From positions 127,901-191,900 of the forward strand of contig NZ_URFY01000001.1 of NCBI RefSeq assembly GCF_900547205.1: 64,000 nucleotides of DNA, written 5' to 3'. Position 1 is the stretch's first letter, and the number at the start of each line of letters is the position of its first letter. This document shows, piece after piece, positions 1-8,945 of this stretch. The translations under genes were made by a program, and so were the position numbers. The notes under the pieces were generated by a model that saw nothing but the letters and a program-made list of their open reading frames with translations, was not told the DNA's origin and searched no databases. The stretch comes from an uncultured Bacteroides sp. (GTDB taxonomy: Bacteria > Bacteroidota > Bacteroidia > Bacteroidales > Bacteroidaceae).

Positions 1-7
1 TTCTACT

Positions 8-117
8 GCTTGAAACTGTAGTTCCAGCTGCTTGAAACTAGAGTTTCACCCGCTTGAAACTACAGTTCCAGAGCCTTTGGAACTACAGTTTCACACCGAT
101 GGAACTACAGTTTCAAG
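8..117. repeat. 22-bp tandem array with palindromic cores
   Basis: Five consecutive units start at 8, 30, 52, 74 and 96, exactly 22 bases apart. The first three carry the core GAAACTACAGTTCC (with CTGTAG or CTAGAG variants). The last two carry the inverted form GGAACTACAGTTTC. The array may continue left of the window. The core is a near-perfect palindrome, so each unit could bind a dimeric protein on one DNA face every two helical turns. Function is unknown. A second array of the same period lies at 15275-15362. Confidence 0.75.
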
Positions 118-175
118 CAATGAAACAAAAATCAGCTATACGGCAGTGACTGCTACGATGTACTGATGCAATAAA

Positions 176-216
176 ATAACGCCTTAGACTTTCGGCCTGA
201 AAGTCTAAGGCGTTAT
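176..216 (-). terminator. perfect 18-bp hairpin, probable terminator
   Basis: An 18-bp perfect stem (176-193 with 199-216) closes a five-base loop. On the minus strand it is followed by a short T-rich stretch. It lies about 155 bases downstream of the minus-strand porin-like gene and is the likely end of that transcript. The stem alone is certain; the terminator role is inferred. Confidence 0.55.
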
Positions 217-239
217 TATGTTTAAGAGTTCAGTTTCGT

Positions 240-341
240 GTGACAGCAAGTTTTGCTATCACCGTGCTGTCACCTGTTGCTGTCACAGCGTTAAAGGCTT
301 ACAACCAGAAGGTTAGATGCCAATCGGTGACAGTGTGACAG
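240..341. repeat. cluster of GTGACAG/CTGTCAC heptamers
   Basis: GTGACAG occurs at 240-246, 327-333 and 335-341, and its complement CTGTCAC at 267-273 and 280-286. Two pairs are closely spaced and the two orientations can pair. No gene is seen here. It may be structured 3' RNA of the porin-like gene or a protein-binding cluster; function unknown. Confidence 0.5.
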
Positions 342-371
342 ATATTTGAAGAAAATGTTTTTTGTAGGAGG

Positions 372-1607
372 TTAAAACATAAACATAGCGACTGCAACAA
401 TACGGTTGTTGCAAACGGCATGCGTATCTCTGATTTTCCCGCTAGAGGCATTCAGCGAGCCATACCATGCGGAACTCAGCGTATATTCTAATCCGAATTT
501 CCAATGAGGTACGTTGTAAGTCAGTTCGGCTCCGGCAGTGACAAGCTGGTCGATGTTGGTGCCTGTGCCATACAATTCCGTCTTTCCGTCCTTAACGTAA
601 AGTTCATCGCTCGTTCCCAGATTCTTGGCATAGCCCACGAAAACTCCCGGTTTCCATTTCCTACCGTACACCACATTCAGCCACGAACTTGAAACACGAA
701 TCGGAGTGTACTCTTTCTCTCCGGTACGCTTAACCACCGACTTCACTCCAAACCCGCCCAAGCCCGAAGCCTGCGTAAGATTGGAACCTAACACGCTTTT
801 CGCACCGACGAACCAGTCCTTATTTGTATATTTCACATGAGCTTCGTAAGAAAGGGTCGTGATGCGTTCGTCCACCTTAAACTTCTTGTTGCCGTTTCCG
901 ATAGCTTCCGTGCGTGGCTTCAATGAAATCATCTCGATGCCGACACCCGCCAGCAAACCTCCTGATTTGTAATCAGCTCCAACGTATAGCTCGGGGATGC
1001 AACCTTTCTTTATATATTCCTGACTCTTTCCGGCAGGACCCTGCGACAGGTATTGAGACTGCCACACCGCCGCTCCCGTCAACTGGAAGTTCTTCTCCGT
1101 ATAGCGATAACGAATTTGCGGTGCACGGCTGAAAGGCTGGAACGGAGCACCTACCGAAAGGTTAAGAATCTGCGGCGAAACGTCTCCAAACAACGGATGC
1201 CACGTCTGACCGAGCAACAGAGCCGACTTACCCCAATCCAGATTCAGGTAAGCATGGCGAAGACGAATCACGGAATAAGACGTTCCCGTGCCGCGAAAGT
1301 CAATTTCCACCTTGGCGGAAGTCTTGGCTGTGCCCAGCTTAGGTCCGGCAACGTCTACTCCCAAGCGGGAATAAAGCGTGTAGAAATTACTGCTAGGCGT
1401 CGAGTTCAGGTCATTCCCATCCTCGTCGCGTACTTTATCTTTCGGATACATATAGAACAAACCGTCCACTGTCTCCTCATTCGCACGGCTGTTGTAATAA
1501 AAGTCCGTGCGAATCTGCCCGTAGAATTTAAAGCTAAAATCCTTCTTCTGTGCAAAGCTGCCTGATACGGTAATCAAGCATAGTAATAATAGAATGTTTT
1601 TCTTCAT
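372..1607 (-). CDS. outer-membrane beta-barrel porin-like protein
   Basis: A 411-residue secreted protein. The ATG at 1607 is chosen over one nine codons upstream because it begins a clean signal peptide (MKKNILLLLCLITVSGSFAQ). The mature part opens with FKFYGQIRTDFYYNSR, typical of porins of the DcaP-like group. It continues with alternating amphipathic strands and ends in an aromatic residue (AMFMF), the usual outer-membrane insertion signal. It probably forms a passive channel, but the substrate cannot be read from sequence. It sits 54 bases downstream of the dihydrouridine synthase on the same strand and may be read through from it. Confidence 0.7.
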   Translation of the reverse strand: MKKNILLLLCLITVSGSFAQKKDFSFKFYGQIRTDFYYNSRANEETVDGLFYMYPKDKVRDEDGNDLNSTPSSNFYTLYSRLGVDVAGPKLGTAKTSAKVEIDFRGTGTSYSVIRLRHAYLNLDWGKSALLLGQTWHPLFGDVSPQILNLSVGAPFQPFSRAPQIRYRYTEKNFQLTGAAVWQSQYLSQGPAGKSQEYIKKGCIPELYVGADYKSGGLLAGVGIEMISLKPRTEAIGNGNKKFKVDERITTLSYEAHVKYTNKDWFVGAKSVLGSNLTQASGLGGFGVKSVVKRTGEKEYTPIRVSSSWLNVVYGRKWKPGVFVGYAKNLGTSDELYVKDGKTELYGTGTNIDQLVTAGAELTYNVPHWKFGLEYTLSSAWYGSLNASSGKIRDTHAVCNNRIVAVAMFMF

Positions 1608-1661
1608 AATGTGCCTGTTAATAAACGGGCGCAAAATTACATAAAATAACTGGTTATCAGC

Positions 1662-2606
1662 TTATCGTTGATTAAAAAAGGCGGAGATAGCTTGATTATA
1701 TTTGCTGAGGTTCGAGCTTTTGTGAATAGCTTTCAGCAGTTTGCGGTCTGCTTGTGGCATCAGATATTCCCAGAAGGTCTTCATCTTGTTCAGCAGCTGA
1801 CCATCGCCTCCTTCCAGTTGCGCGGCATACTGGCTATACACGGAAGTATGCATCGAACGTAGTTTTTCGCCCATTTCATCGGGAGAAAGCATTCTGTTCT
1901 CTTTATATTCGAGAGCCAAAGCCGGGTTGGCTAGCAATCCTCGTCCCAGCATGATACCTGCCAGTTCAGGAAACCGTTCGCTGATGCGCCGGATATCCTC
2001 CAAAGTATTCAAGTCTCCATTGTAAACAAGCGGATGCTCGCAAACTTTCCGGAAAGCGGCGAACCCGTCGAGGTCTACCTCTCCTTTATATTGCTGTTTC
2101 CCCAGACGAGGATGCATCGTCACTTGGCGTAACGGGAAGCTGTTCAGTATCGGAGCCAGAGCGATGCACTCCTCTGCGTTTTCCCAACCCAGTCGCATCT
2201 TTACCGAGAAACTGATTTGCGGATACTTCACAGTCAGTTCGAGCAAAGCCTTCACCTCATCCGGATAGGGCAACATCCCCGAGCCGTTATGTCTCTTTGC
2301 CAGAATAGGGAAAGGACATCCCAGATTAATGTCTACCTCCTGATAGTTTTTCTCGATGAAAAGGGCTAAAATCGTTTCTGCCTTCTCGATAGATGAAGCT
2401 ATCAGCTGTGGAACCAAGTGTGGCGCCTGATTGTTTTCCGGTTCAATTCCTCGGATGTCTCTGCGGCGGAAGCTGCCTTTTTCGAGTCGCACAAACGGAG
2501 TATAATAAGTATCTACACCTCCAAAACAGGCGGAATGCGCATTGCGGTAGAACACCTCAGTGTACCCTTGAAGCGGGGCAAAGTGGATAGGAAGGACTTT
2601 TTGCAT
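1662..2606 (-). CDS. tRNA-dihydrouridine synthase (Dus family)
   Basis: A 314-residue cytosolic flavoenzyme that reduces uridine to dihydrouridine in the tRNA D-loop. The N-terminal FAPLQGYTEVFYR matches the Dus FMN-binding start. EVDINLGCPFP contains the conserved NxGCP loop with the catalytic cysteine. SVKMRLGW, VTMHPR, VYNGDL and IMLGRGLLANP are the other TIM-barrel phosphate and substrate motifs. The ATG at 2606 is preferred to the upstream ATG at 2645 because homology starts there and the -7 element at 2624-2631 lies between the two. The Dus subtype (A, B or C) is not assigned. Confidence 0.9.
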   Translation of the reverse strand: MQKVLPIHFAPLQGYTEVFYRNAHSACFGGVDTYYTPFVRLEKGSFRRRDIRGIEPENNQAPHLVPQLIASSIEKAETILALFIEKNYQEVDINLGCPFPILAKRHNGSGMLPYPDEVKALLELTVKYPQISFSVKMRLGWENAEECIALAPILNSFPLRQVTMHPRLGKQQYKGEVDLDGFAAFRKVCEHPLVYNGDLNTLEDIRRISERFPELAGIMLGRGLLANPALALEYKENRMLSPDEMGEKLRSMHTSVYSQYAAQLEGGDGQLLNKMKTFWEYLMPQADRKLLKAIHKSSNLSKYNQAISAFFNQR

Positions 2607-2623
2607 CGTTATATATTTTTGTG

Positions 2624-2631
2624 CAAAGATA
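2624..2631 (-). promoter_or_regulatory. -7 promoter element of the dus gene
   Basis: Minus-strand TATCTTTG matches the Bacteroides -7 consensus TAnnTTTG. It lies about 18 bases upstream of the ATG at 2606 and is divergent from the element at 2726-2733. Confidence 0.55.
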
Positions 2632-2725
2632 CGGAAAAACCGCATAATTCGATTTTTAAGGCCCCACTATTGGCAATAATAACGATTTTATTTGATTCCA
2701 TTGAACCTTATTAGAAGAAAGTAAC

Positions 2726-2733
2726 TATATTTG
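2726..2733 (+). promoter_or_regulatory. -7 promoter element of the CBM9-like gene
   Basis: TATATTTG matches TAnnTTTG and lies 21 bases before the ATG at 2755. An ATTG at 2700-2703 is a possible weak -33 element at 22-base spacing. Confidence 0.6.
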
Positions 2734-2754
2734 TGTCATCCAAACGAAAGAGAT

Positions 2755-3396
2755 ATGAAAGTAAAGAAAATTAGTTCGGCTAACGTGGAGGCTTGTTCGC
2801 TTCCCAAATTATTTGACGAGGAAAAGATCGATTTCCAATCAGTCCAGTGTGTCAATTGGTCTGAATATCCCTACAAACCCAAAGTAAATTTTCGCATTGC
2901 TCACACACAGGACTCTATTTTATTGCATTTCAAGGTAAGAGAGGAGAGTGTCCGTGCTAAGTATGGCGAAGACAATGGTTCGGTATGGACCGACTCTTGT
3001 GTGGAATTCTTCTCTATACCGGCAGGCGATGGGGTGTATTATAATATTGAATGCAACTGCATCGGAACGATTCTGATAGGAGCAGGTCCCGCCCGCAACA
3101 ACCGTGAGCATGCCCCGAAGGAAGTGACGGCTCTCGTGCAGCGCTGGTCCAGTCTTGGCAATGCTACTTTTGAAGAGCGTGCTGCCGATGCCGATTGGGA
3201 AGTTGCACTGATTATCCCTTATGCTGTTTTCTTCAAGCATCAGATTGAATCTCTCGATGAAAAGGAGATAAAAGCTAACTTCTATAAATGTGGTGACGAA
3301 CTGAAAACTCCCCACTTCCTTTCTTGGAACCCGATAGAGATAGAGCAACCTGATTTTCATCGGCCAGACTTCTTCGGGACGTTGGAGTTTGAATAA
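2755..3396 (+). CDS. CBM9-like (DOMON-type) carbohydrate-binding protein
   Basis: A 213-residue protein without signal peptide or membrane segment. The ATG at 2755 follows a good -7 element; an in-frame upstream start would overlap that element. It resembles the stand-alone carbohydrate-binding family 9-like proteins common in Bacteroides. The features seen are VNWSEYPYKP near residue 42, the sandwich strand ILLHFKVREESVRAKY, SVWTDSCVEFF (the conserved W-D-S-VE-F strand) and a C-terminal HRPDFFGTLEFE. In extracellular enzymes this fold binds sugar reducing ends. The role of this apparently cytoplasmic version is unknown. Confidence 0.75.
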   Translation: MKVKKISSANVEACSLPKLFDEEKIDFQSVQCVNWSEYPYKPKVNFRIAHTQDSILLHFKVREESVRAKYGEDNGSVWTDSCVEFFSIPAGDGVYYNIECNCIGTILIGAGPARNNREHAPKEVTALVQRWSSLGNATFEERAADADWEVALIIPYAVFFKHQIESLDEKEIKANFYKCGDELKTPHFLSWNPIEIEQPDFHRPDFFGTLEFE

Positions 3397-3402
3397 ATAT
3401 TA

Positions 3403-3473
3403 AGGCACGGATTGCATCGATTTCACGGTTTTATGCAGTTAGATATTCCGTGTAGTCTATGTAATTCGTGCCT
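3403..3473. repeat. degenerate Bacteroides dispersed palindromic repeat
   Basis: AAGGCACGGATT near 3403 pairs imperfectly with GTAATTCGTGCCT near 3461-3473, with further CACGG/CCGTG pairs between. This resembles the short GGCACGGAT...ATCCGTGCC palindromes scattered in Bacteroides genomes, here with several substitutions. The family assignment is from memory and needs a genome self-search. Confidence 0.5.
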
Positions 3474-3476
3474 GAC

Positions 3477-3524
3477 AGATAAAAGTAAAAAGGGAGCTTG
3501 ATGGCTCCCTTTTTACTTTTATCT
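3477..3524. terminator. bidirectional terminator between CBM9-like gene and lpxA
   Basis: A 21-bp perfect stem (3477-3497 with 3504-3524) with a short loop, GC-rich near the loop and flanked by A and T runs. It suits convergent transcripts. Its right arm overlaps the lpxA stop codon. Confidence 0.85.
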
Positions 3525-4293
3525 ATTTCACAATCCCTCTTTCTGAGTTCTTCACGAAGTTGACGATGTTCTCAATCTCTTCACTCATCGGAACCTGATC
3601 GACAATCTTCTGCACAGCATCATGGATGCTAAAGTTACCTTGATAAATCAAACGGTACGCATTGGCGATATGGCGGAGGACTCTTTCCGTCGTGTTATGG
3701 TGCTGCGAAAGCACTACGGCATTCACCCCGTGGTATGCAACCGGGTTCCCGGACATGATGACATAAGGAGGCACATCCTTGGAGATGCGGCATCCGCTTT
3801 GTACCAGTGTCCAACTACCGATGTGGCAATATTGGTGCAGGGTGACATTGCCGCTCAGGATAGCGCAATCGTCCAGCGTACATTCTCCGGCAATGGTAGT
3901 GCCGATACCAACAACGCAATTGTTGCTGATTTGCACATCATGGCAGAGGTGTACTTTATCCATCAGATAATTCCCGTTACCAATTCGGGTAGCATTGCCG
4001 GCAAACGTGGCACGGCTGATGACTACATTCTCGCGGATATCGTTATTGTCTCCGATTATCAGGCTACTCTCTTCTCCTGCATAGTGGAAGTCTTGCGGCT
4101 CCGCTCCCAAGACAGCATTCTGATGTATTTTGTTCCCTTTTCCCATTTTAGTACCTTGCAGGATACTAGCATAAGACATGATGGTGCAATCGTCTCCAAT
4201 TTCTACATTTCTTTCGATGTAGGCAAAAGGGAGAACAGTTACATTCTTGCCTAATTTTGCTTCAGGGTCTACATAAGCTAACGGACTAATCAT
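3523..4293 (-). CDS. lpxA: acyl-ACP--UDP-GlcNAc O-acyltransferase (LpxA type)
   Basis: A 256-residue left-handed beta-helix acyltransferase that catalyses the first step of lipid A synthesis in the cytosol. Hexapeptide repeats fill residues 1-185. NYLMDKVHLCHD carries His115 and His118, matching E. coli His122 and catalytic His125. DVPPYVIMSGNP and the C-terminal ANAYRLIYQ segment are conserved family blocks, and length fits the family. The gene starts 18 bases after the efflux outer-membrane factor on the same strand, so it is probably the last gene of that operon. Bacteroides usually carry lpxA beside lpxC/fabZ, so this may be a second copy. That cannot be checked from this window. Confidence 0.88.
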   Translation of the reverse strand: MISPLAYVDPEAKLGKNVTVLPFAYIERNVEIGDDCTIMSYASILQGTKMGKGNKIHQNAVLGAEPQDFHYAGEESSLIIGDNNDIRENVVISRATFAGNATRIGNGNYLMDKVHLCHDVQISNNCVVGIGTTIAGECTLDDCAILSGNVTLHQYCHIGSWTLVQSGCRISKDVPPYVIMSGNPVAYHGVNAVVLSQHHNTTERVLRHIANAYRLIYQGNFSIHDAVQKIVDQVPMSEEIENIVNFVKNSERGIVK

Positions 4294-4311
4294 AATAGTA
4301 TGTGTTTAAAG

Positions 4312-5715
4312 TTAATCTTCTCTTCCACCACCCAGTGCTTGATAAAGGCTTACTACAGCCTGCATCAAGTCGAAGCTGTCGGATACCTGAGAGATTTGCG
4401 CGCTCAGGTAAGACTGCTGTGCAGACAGCACTTCGAGATAGGTTGATGTCCCTAAGTTAAATAATTCTTTTGTATCTTCCGCAGCTTTCTTAGCAGATTC
4501 TACCTGCAATAGGCGCGATTCCACCTTTTCACTGGTATTCTGGTACAAACTTAGCGCATTGCTGACTTCACTTCCGGCATTCAACAGGGCTTGTTGGAAC
4601 GAAAGTTTGGCTTGTTCTTCCTGTGCTTTTGCTGCTTTCAGGCGGGCGATGTTTGCACCACGGTAGAACAATGGCTGTGTCAGTGAGCCAATGGCAGAAG
4701 CCAACAGCTTGCCCGGATTTAATATCGCACTTCCGGCACTGTTCGTCCATCCGGCAGAACCGTTCAATGTGATTTGTGGATAGAAGGCGGCACGAGCCGA
4801 GTTCGTATTATAGTAGCAGCTTGCCAAAGACATTTCGGCAGCTTTTACGTCGGGACGGTTTGAAAGCAGTTGCAACGGAATGCCTGCTGAAAATTCAGAA
4901 GGAAGAGATTGTGCTTCCAACTGCGTGCGGCGGATAGCGTGCGGTGCTTCTCCCAAGAAGTTGGAAAGCGCGTTTTCCGTTTCGCGGATGCTCTGCTCAA
5001 TGTCGGGAATGCTAGCGAGCACCTGTGCATAGGCAGCCTTGCTCTGTTCTACGCCTGCCGAATTGATGTTGTACATAGCGGCATCTTTCATCGCCTCCAT
5101 TGTTTCGGCATTTTGTTTCAATATCTCAGCCGTTTGTTTGGTGATTGCCAGTTGGCGGTCGAGCATGAGCAATGTGTAGTACATATTGGCTACGTTCGCA
5201 ATAACTTGTGTCTGCACTGCCTGACGGTATGCCTTCACTTGTTTAAGAGTGACCTGTGCATTCCGCTTAGAGTTCAGCAATTGACCGAACAGGTCGACTT
5301 GCCAGCTAGCCGTTACAGGCAGCGAGTATGTCTTTGTAGCTGCATTCTTGTCGAAGCTGCTGATGGTTCCTTGCGGAGACAAGCCCAATGAAGGCGCATA
5401 AGCCAATCGGGCTGACATTAGTGAAGCTTCTGCCGCTTTCACATTCTGAGCGGCTGAAAGGAGGTCGGTGTTTTGCTGTAATCCCTGCTCGATGAGCGAC
5501 TGGAGTTGCGGGTCGGTGAAGACTTCTCTCCACGGCAGATTACCGAAGTTGGCTGTATCCGATGCCAATGTATCATTGTCCGCTACCGGATCACGATACA
5601 GGCCGGAAGTTGTGATGTCTTCGGGTCTGTCATACGACTTATAGATGTGGCAACTGCTCAGCAGAGCAGTTGCACACAACATATATAGAATCTGTTTCTT
5701 CATATCGAATTTCAT
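4312..5715 (-). CDS. RND efflux outer-membrane factor (NodT/OprM type lipoprotein)
   Basis: A 467-residue TolC-like channel of the NodT family. The signal peptide ends in the lipobox LLSSC, giving a lipidated N-terminus. Two long repeats of coiled-coil helix (about 60-250 and 270-460) contain typical motifs such as LPWREVFTDPQLQSLIEQ, NVAQMYY-like NVANMYYTLL and LLSNRPDVKAAEMSL. The start codon overlaps the pump stop codon by one base (TAATG), implying translational coupling. An alternative ATG lies at 5703. It completes a tripartite drug or bile-salt type efflux pump with the two upstream genes. Confidence 0.93.
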   Translation of the reverse strand: MKFDMKKQILYMLCATALLSSCHIYKSYDRPEDITTSGLYRDPVADNDTLASDTANFGNLPWREVFTDPQLQSLIEQGLQQNTDLLSAAQNVKAAEASLMSARLAYAPSLGLSPQGTISSFDKNAATKTYSLPVTASWQVDLFGQLLNSKRNAQVTLKQVKAYRQAVQTQVIANVANMYYTLLMLDRQLAITKQTAEILKQNAETMEAMKDAAMYNINSAGVEQSKAAYAQVLASIPDIEQSIRETENALSNFLGEAPHAIRRTQLEAQSLPSEFSAGIPLQLLSNRPDVKAAEMSLASCYYNTNSARAAFYPQITLNGSAGWTNSAGSAILNPGKLLASAIGSLTQPLFYRGANIARLKAAKAQEEQAKLSFQQALLNAGSEVSNALSLYQNTSEKVESRLLQVESAKKAAEDTKELFNLGTSTYLEVLSAQQSYLSAQISQVSDSFDLMQAVVSLYQALGGGRED

Positions 5716-8700
5716 TATTTAGCGTATTGTTCAATCTCAGTTACGGCATCCGTATTGTCGATATCTTCCCATTCCATCGGTTTCACCTTCTCTTGCAGGT
5801 ATTGGAAGATTACGAACAATGAAGGAACGATGAAGATCTGGCAAATCATACCAATCAACATACCACCGATAGAAGCCGTACCCAGTGTGCGGTTACCATG
5901 AGCACCTACACCGAAAGCAAACATCAACGGAAGCAAACCGACTACCATCGCCAATGATGTCATCAAGATAGGACGCAGACGGGCACCGGCTCCTAAGACG
6001 GCTGCCCATGTGATACTCATACCCATCTTACGGCGGTCGAGCGCGAACTCAACAATCAGGATGGCATTCTTCGCCAACAGACCCATCAACATGATTAACG
6101 CAATCTGCATATATATATTGTTGGACATCGTACCCAGTATCATCTTCAGCGACGATATACTACCGATTGCACTCATTCCGTTGACGAACAGGAAGCTACC
6201 CAGCAAACCGAACGGAATGGACAGCAACACGGCAAGCGGAAGAATGTAACTTTCGTACTGTGCACTCAGCAACAGATAAACGAACACGAAACAGAGGATG
6301 AAAATCAAACCTGTCGTACTACCGCTACTTTGTGCTTCTTCACGTGCCATACCTCCCAATTCATACGTATATCCTGCCGGAAGATTCTCCTTTGCCACCT
6401 CTGCCAGTGCAGCCAATGCCTGACCTGAAGTGTATCCGGCAGCCGGAGCTACCATCACCTTCATTGATGTGTAAAGGTTGAAACGGCTGATAATATCCGG
6501 ACCGTATACCTTTTCAACAGAGATGAACTGGGAAATCGGCGCCATTTCGCCTTGGTTGTTACGAACCTTGATATTATTCAACGACTCCAGATTCTTGCGC
6601 GAAAGCGGGTCGGACTGAATCATAACACGATACATCTTACCGAAACGGTTGAAGTTGGATGCATACAAACCTCCGTAATATCCCTGCATGGTAGTAAGGA
6701 TGTCATTCGGGCTGATGCCTGCTTTCTTACAAGCTGCCGCATCAATATCAATCATATATTGCGGGAAGTTCGGGTTGAAGGTCGTTTTAGCCGAGTTGAT
6801 TTCCGGTCGTGCTTCCAAAGCTGCCGTGTAGTCGTTTGCCACATCGAAGAACTTGTTCAGGTCGCCACCCGTCTTATCCTGCATATTCACCTCGATATCA
6901 GTAGATGCCGAGTAACCCGGAATCATCGGAGGAGCGAAGAACAACACCTGCGCTTCTTTGATAATTTTCTGAGCACGCATATATAAGGAGCCGACAATAA
7001 CGTCTGAATTCTGAATCATCGAACGCTCGTCCCAGTCTTTCAGTTTGATGATGAAAGAACCGTAAGACGGTCCCTGACCACCGATGAAACTGAAACCGGA
7101 GATCAGTGTGCGTGAAGATACTGCCGGGTCGGCAGCAATCAGGCTGTCTACACGTGCCATTATCTGTTCAGCGCGGTCTTGTGATGTTCCCGGAGGCAGT
7201 GTCACAGCTCCCATCAGTGTACCGGTATCTTCGTTTGGCACCATACCTGTCGGGGTGGTGTTCATAAAGAATACTAGCAATACGATAGAGAGAACAACTA
7301 ATCCCATCGACAGCCATTTCTTTTGGATGAAGAATAGTACGTGTTTCTTATACTTCTTTAATATCGAATCATAAGCAGCATTGAAAGATGTATGGAAACG
7401 GTCGACAAACGTTTGTTTCTTCTCTCCGTGGTTAGCATGAGGTTTCAGCAGAACGGCACACAATGCCGGGCTTAGCGTCAATGCGTTCAATGCCGACAGA
7501 CCGATAGCAACGGCCATGGTCGTACCGAATTGGCGGTAGAATGTACCGGCAGTACCACCCATGAAACTTACCGGGATGAACACTGCCATCATGACCAGTG
7601 TGATAGATACGATAGCACCACCCAACTCATTCATGGCGTCGATAGATGCCAAACGTGCCGAGGTGTATCCCTGGTCGAGCTTGGCATGTACACCCTCGAC
7701 AACCACAATGGCGTCGTCGACCACAATCGCAATGGCGAGCACAAGGGCACAGAGCGTCAGCAAGTTCAAACTAAACCCGATGAGCGAAAGGATAAAGAAC
7801 GTACCGATAAGTGCCACCGGAATGGCAATGGTCGGAATCAATGTAGAACGTAAATCCTGCAAGAAGATATATACTACGATAAATACGAGAATAAATGCTT
7901 CGAACAATGTCTTCAACACTTCGTGGATAGAAGCGAACAAGAAGTCGTTGGCATTCATAGAAACGTTCAGTTTCAGTCCGGCAGGCAGCGTAGTAGATGC
8001 TTCGTCCAGCAACTTCTGGATATCGGTGATGGTCTGCGTTGCATTCGTACCCGCCATCTGATAAACGATACAGGTTACTGCTTTATGTCCGTTTACACGG
8101 TTGGTAAAGTTGTATCCCAAGCGGTCAAGCTGAATTTCGGCAATATCATTCAGGCGAAGTATCTCACCATTGGGAAGAGACTTGATAACGATATTCTCAA
8201 ATTCTTCCGGTTGTTGCAGACGTCCTTTATAGCGGATTGTATACTGGAAAGTCTGGTTACTACGTTCACCGAATTGTCCCGGAGCCGCTTCGATATTCTG
8301 CTCCGCCAAGGCGTTGGATACGTCACTCGGTATCAGTTTGTATTGCGCCATTACGTCCGGACGCAGCCAGATACGCATGGAGTAGTCCTGTCCCATCACA
8401 CTCGCATCACCCACACCCTGCACACGCTGTACCTGAGGAATCAGGTTAATCTTTGCGTAGTTCTCGATGAAAGCGTCGGTATACGTATCGCTCTCGTCGA
8501 ACAGGGAGAATACGATCAACATAGAAGTCTGGCGTTTCTGGGTAGTTACACCGATTCGGGTAACTTCGGCAGGCAGCAGACCTTGCGCCATGGATACACG
8601 GTTCTGCACGTTGACGGCAGCCATGTCAGGGTCGGTTCCTTGCTTAAAATATATGGAAATATCTCCTGCACCTGTATTGGAGGCGTTGGAGGTCATATAC

Positions 8701-8930
8701 ATCATGTTTTCCACACCGTTGATTTGTTCCTCAAGCGGAGCAATCACGGAGTTCAATACGGTTGACGCACTGGCACCCGTATAGGTGGCTCTCACCGATA
8801 CGGTAGGAGGTGCGATGTCCGGATACTGGGTGATAGGCAATGTAGCCAATCCGATAGCACCCAGGATGACTATCAATATCGAAATAACCGTTGATAGAAC
8901 CGGACGGTTAATAAATCTGTCTAATTTCAT
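5715..8930 (-). CDS. RND multidrug efflux pump, HAE1/AcrB-like inner-membrane subunit
   Basis: A 1071-residue proton-driven transporter with the 12-helix, two-half RND architecture. The first helix is followed by PITQYPDIAPPTV, a hallmark of the HAE1 group. Helix 4 carries the proton-relay pair Asp405-Asp406 in AIAIVVDDAIVVVEG. The large periplasmic loops (about 35-335 and 570-870) include porter and docking domains, and MLIGMICQIF is near the end. It moves hydrophobic drugs or bile acids from inner membrane and periplasm to the outer-membrane channel. Fifteen bases separate it from the adaptor gene. Confidence 0.96.
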   Translation of the reverse strand: MKLDRFINRPVLSTVISILIVILGAIGLATLPITQYPDIAPPTVSVRATYTGASASTVLNSVIAPLEEQINGVENMMYMTSNASNTGAGDISIYFKQGTDPDMAAVNVQNRVSMAQGLLPAEVTRIGVTTQKRQTSMLIVFSLFDESDTYTDAFIENYAKINLIPQVQRVQGVGDASVMGQDYSMRIWLRPDVMAQYKLIPSDVSNALAEQNIEAAPGQFGERSNQTFQYTIRYKGRLQQPEEFENIVIKSLPNGEILRLNDIAEIQLDRLGYNFTNRVNGHKAVTCIVYQMAGTNATQTITDIQKLLDEASTTLPAGLKLNVSMNANDFLFASIHEVLKTLFEAFILVFIVVYIFLQDLRSTLIPTIAIPVALIGTFFILSLIGFSLNLLTLCALVLAIAIVVDDAIVVVEGVHAKLDQGYTSARLASIDAMNELGGAIVSITLVMMAVFIPVSFMGGTAGTFYRQFGTTMAVAIGLSALNALTLSPALCAVLLKPHANHGEKKQTFVDRFHTSFNAAYDSILKKYKKHVLFFIQKKWLSMGLVVLSIVLLVFFMNTTPTGMVPNEDTGTLMGAVTLPPGTSQDRAEQIMARVDSLIAADPAVSSRTLISGFSFIGGQGPSYGSFIIKLKDWDERSMIQNSDVIVGSLYMRAQKIIKEAQVLFFAPPMIPGYSASTDIEVNMQDKTGGDLNKFFDVANDYTAALEARPEINSAKTTFNPNFPQYMIDIDAAACKKAGISPNDILTTMQGYYGGLYASNFNRFGKMYRVMIQSDPLSRKNLESLNNIKVRNNQGEMAPISQFISVEKVYGPDIISRFNLYTSMKVMVAPAAGYTSGQALAALAEVAKENLPAGYTYELGGMAREEAQSSGSTTGLIFILCFVFVYLLLSAQYESYILPLAVLLSIPFGLLGSFLFVNGMSAIGSISSLKMILGTMSNNIYMQIALIMLMGLLAKNAILIVEFALDRRKMGMSITWAAVLGAGARLRPILMTSLAMVVGLLPLMFAFGVGAHGNRTLGTASIGGMLIGMICQIFIVPSLFVIFQYLQEKVKPMEWEDIDNTDAVTEIEQYAK

Positions 8931-8945
8931 ACGATTATCTGATTA

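Noticed and set aside
8..117. CRISPR array
   Set aside because: Units are contiguous at 22 bp with no unique spacers, and no cas genes are present.
7923..8765. 280-codon open frame on the plus strand opposite the RND pump gene
   Set aside because: It lies wholly antisense to a well-supported pump gene, has no recognisable domain, and long shadow frames are expected in GC-richer coding DNA.
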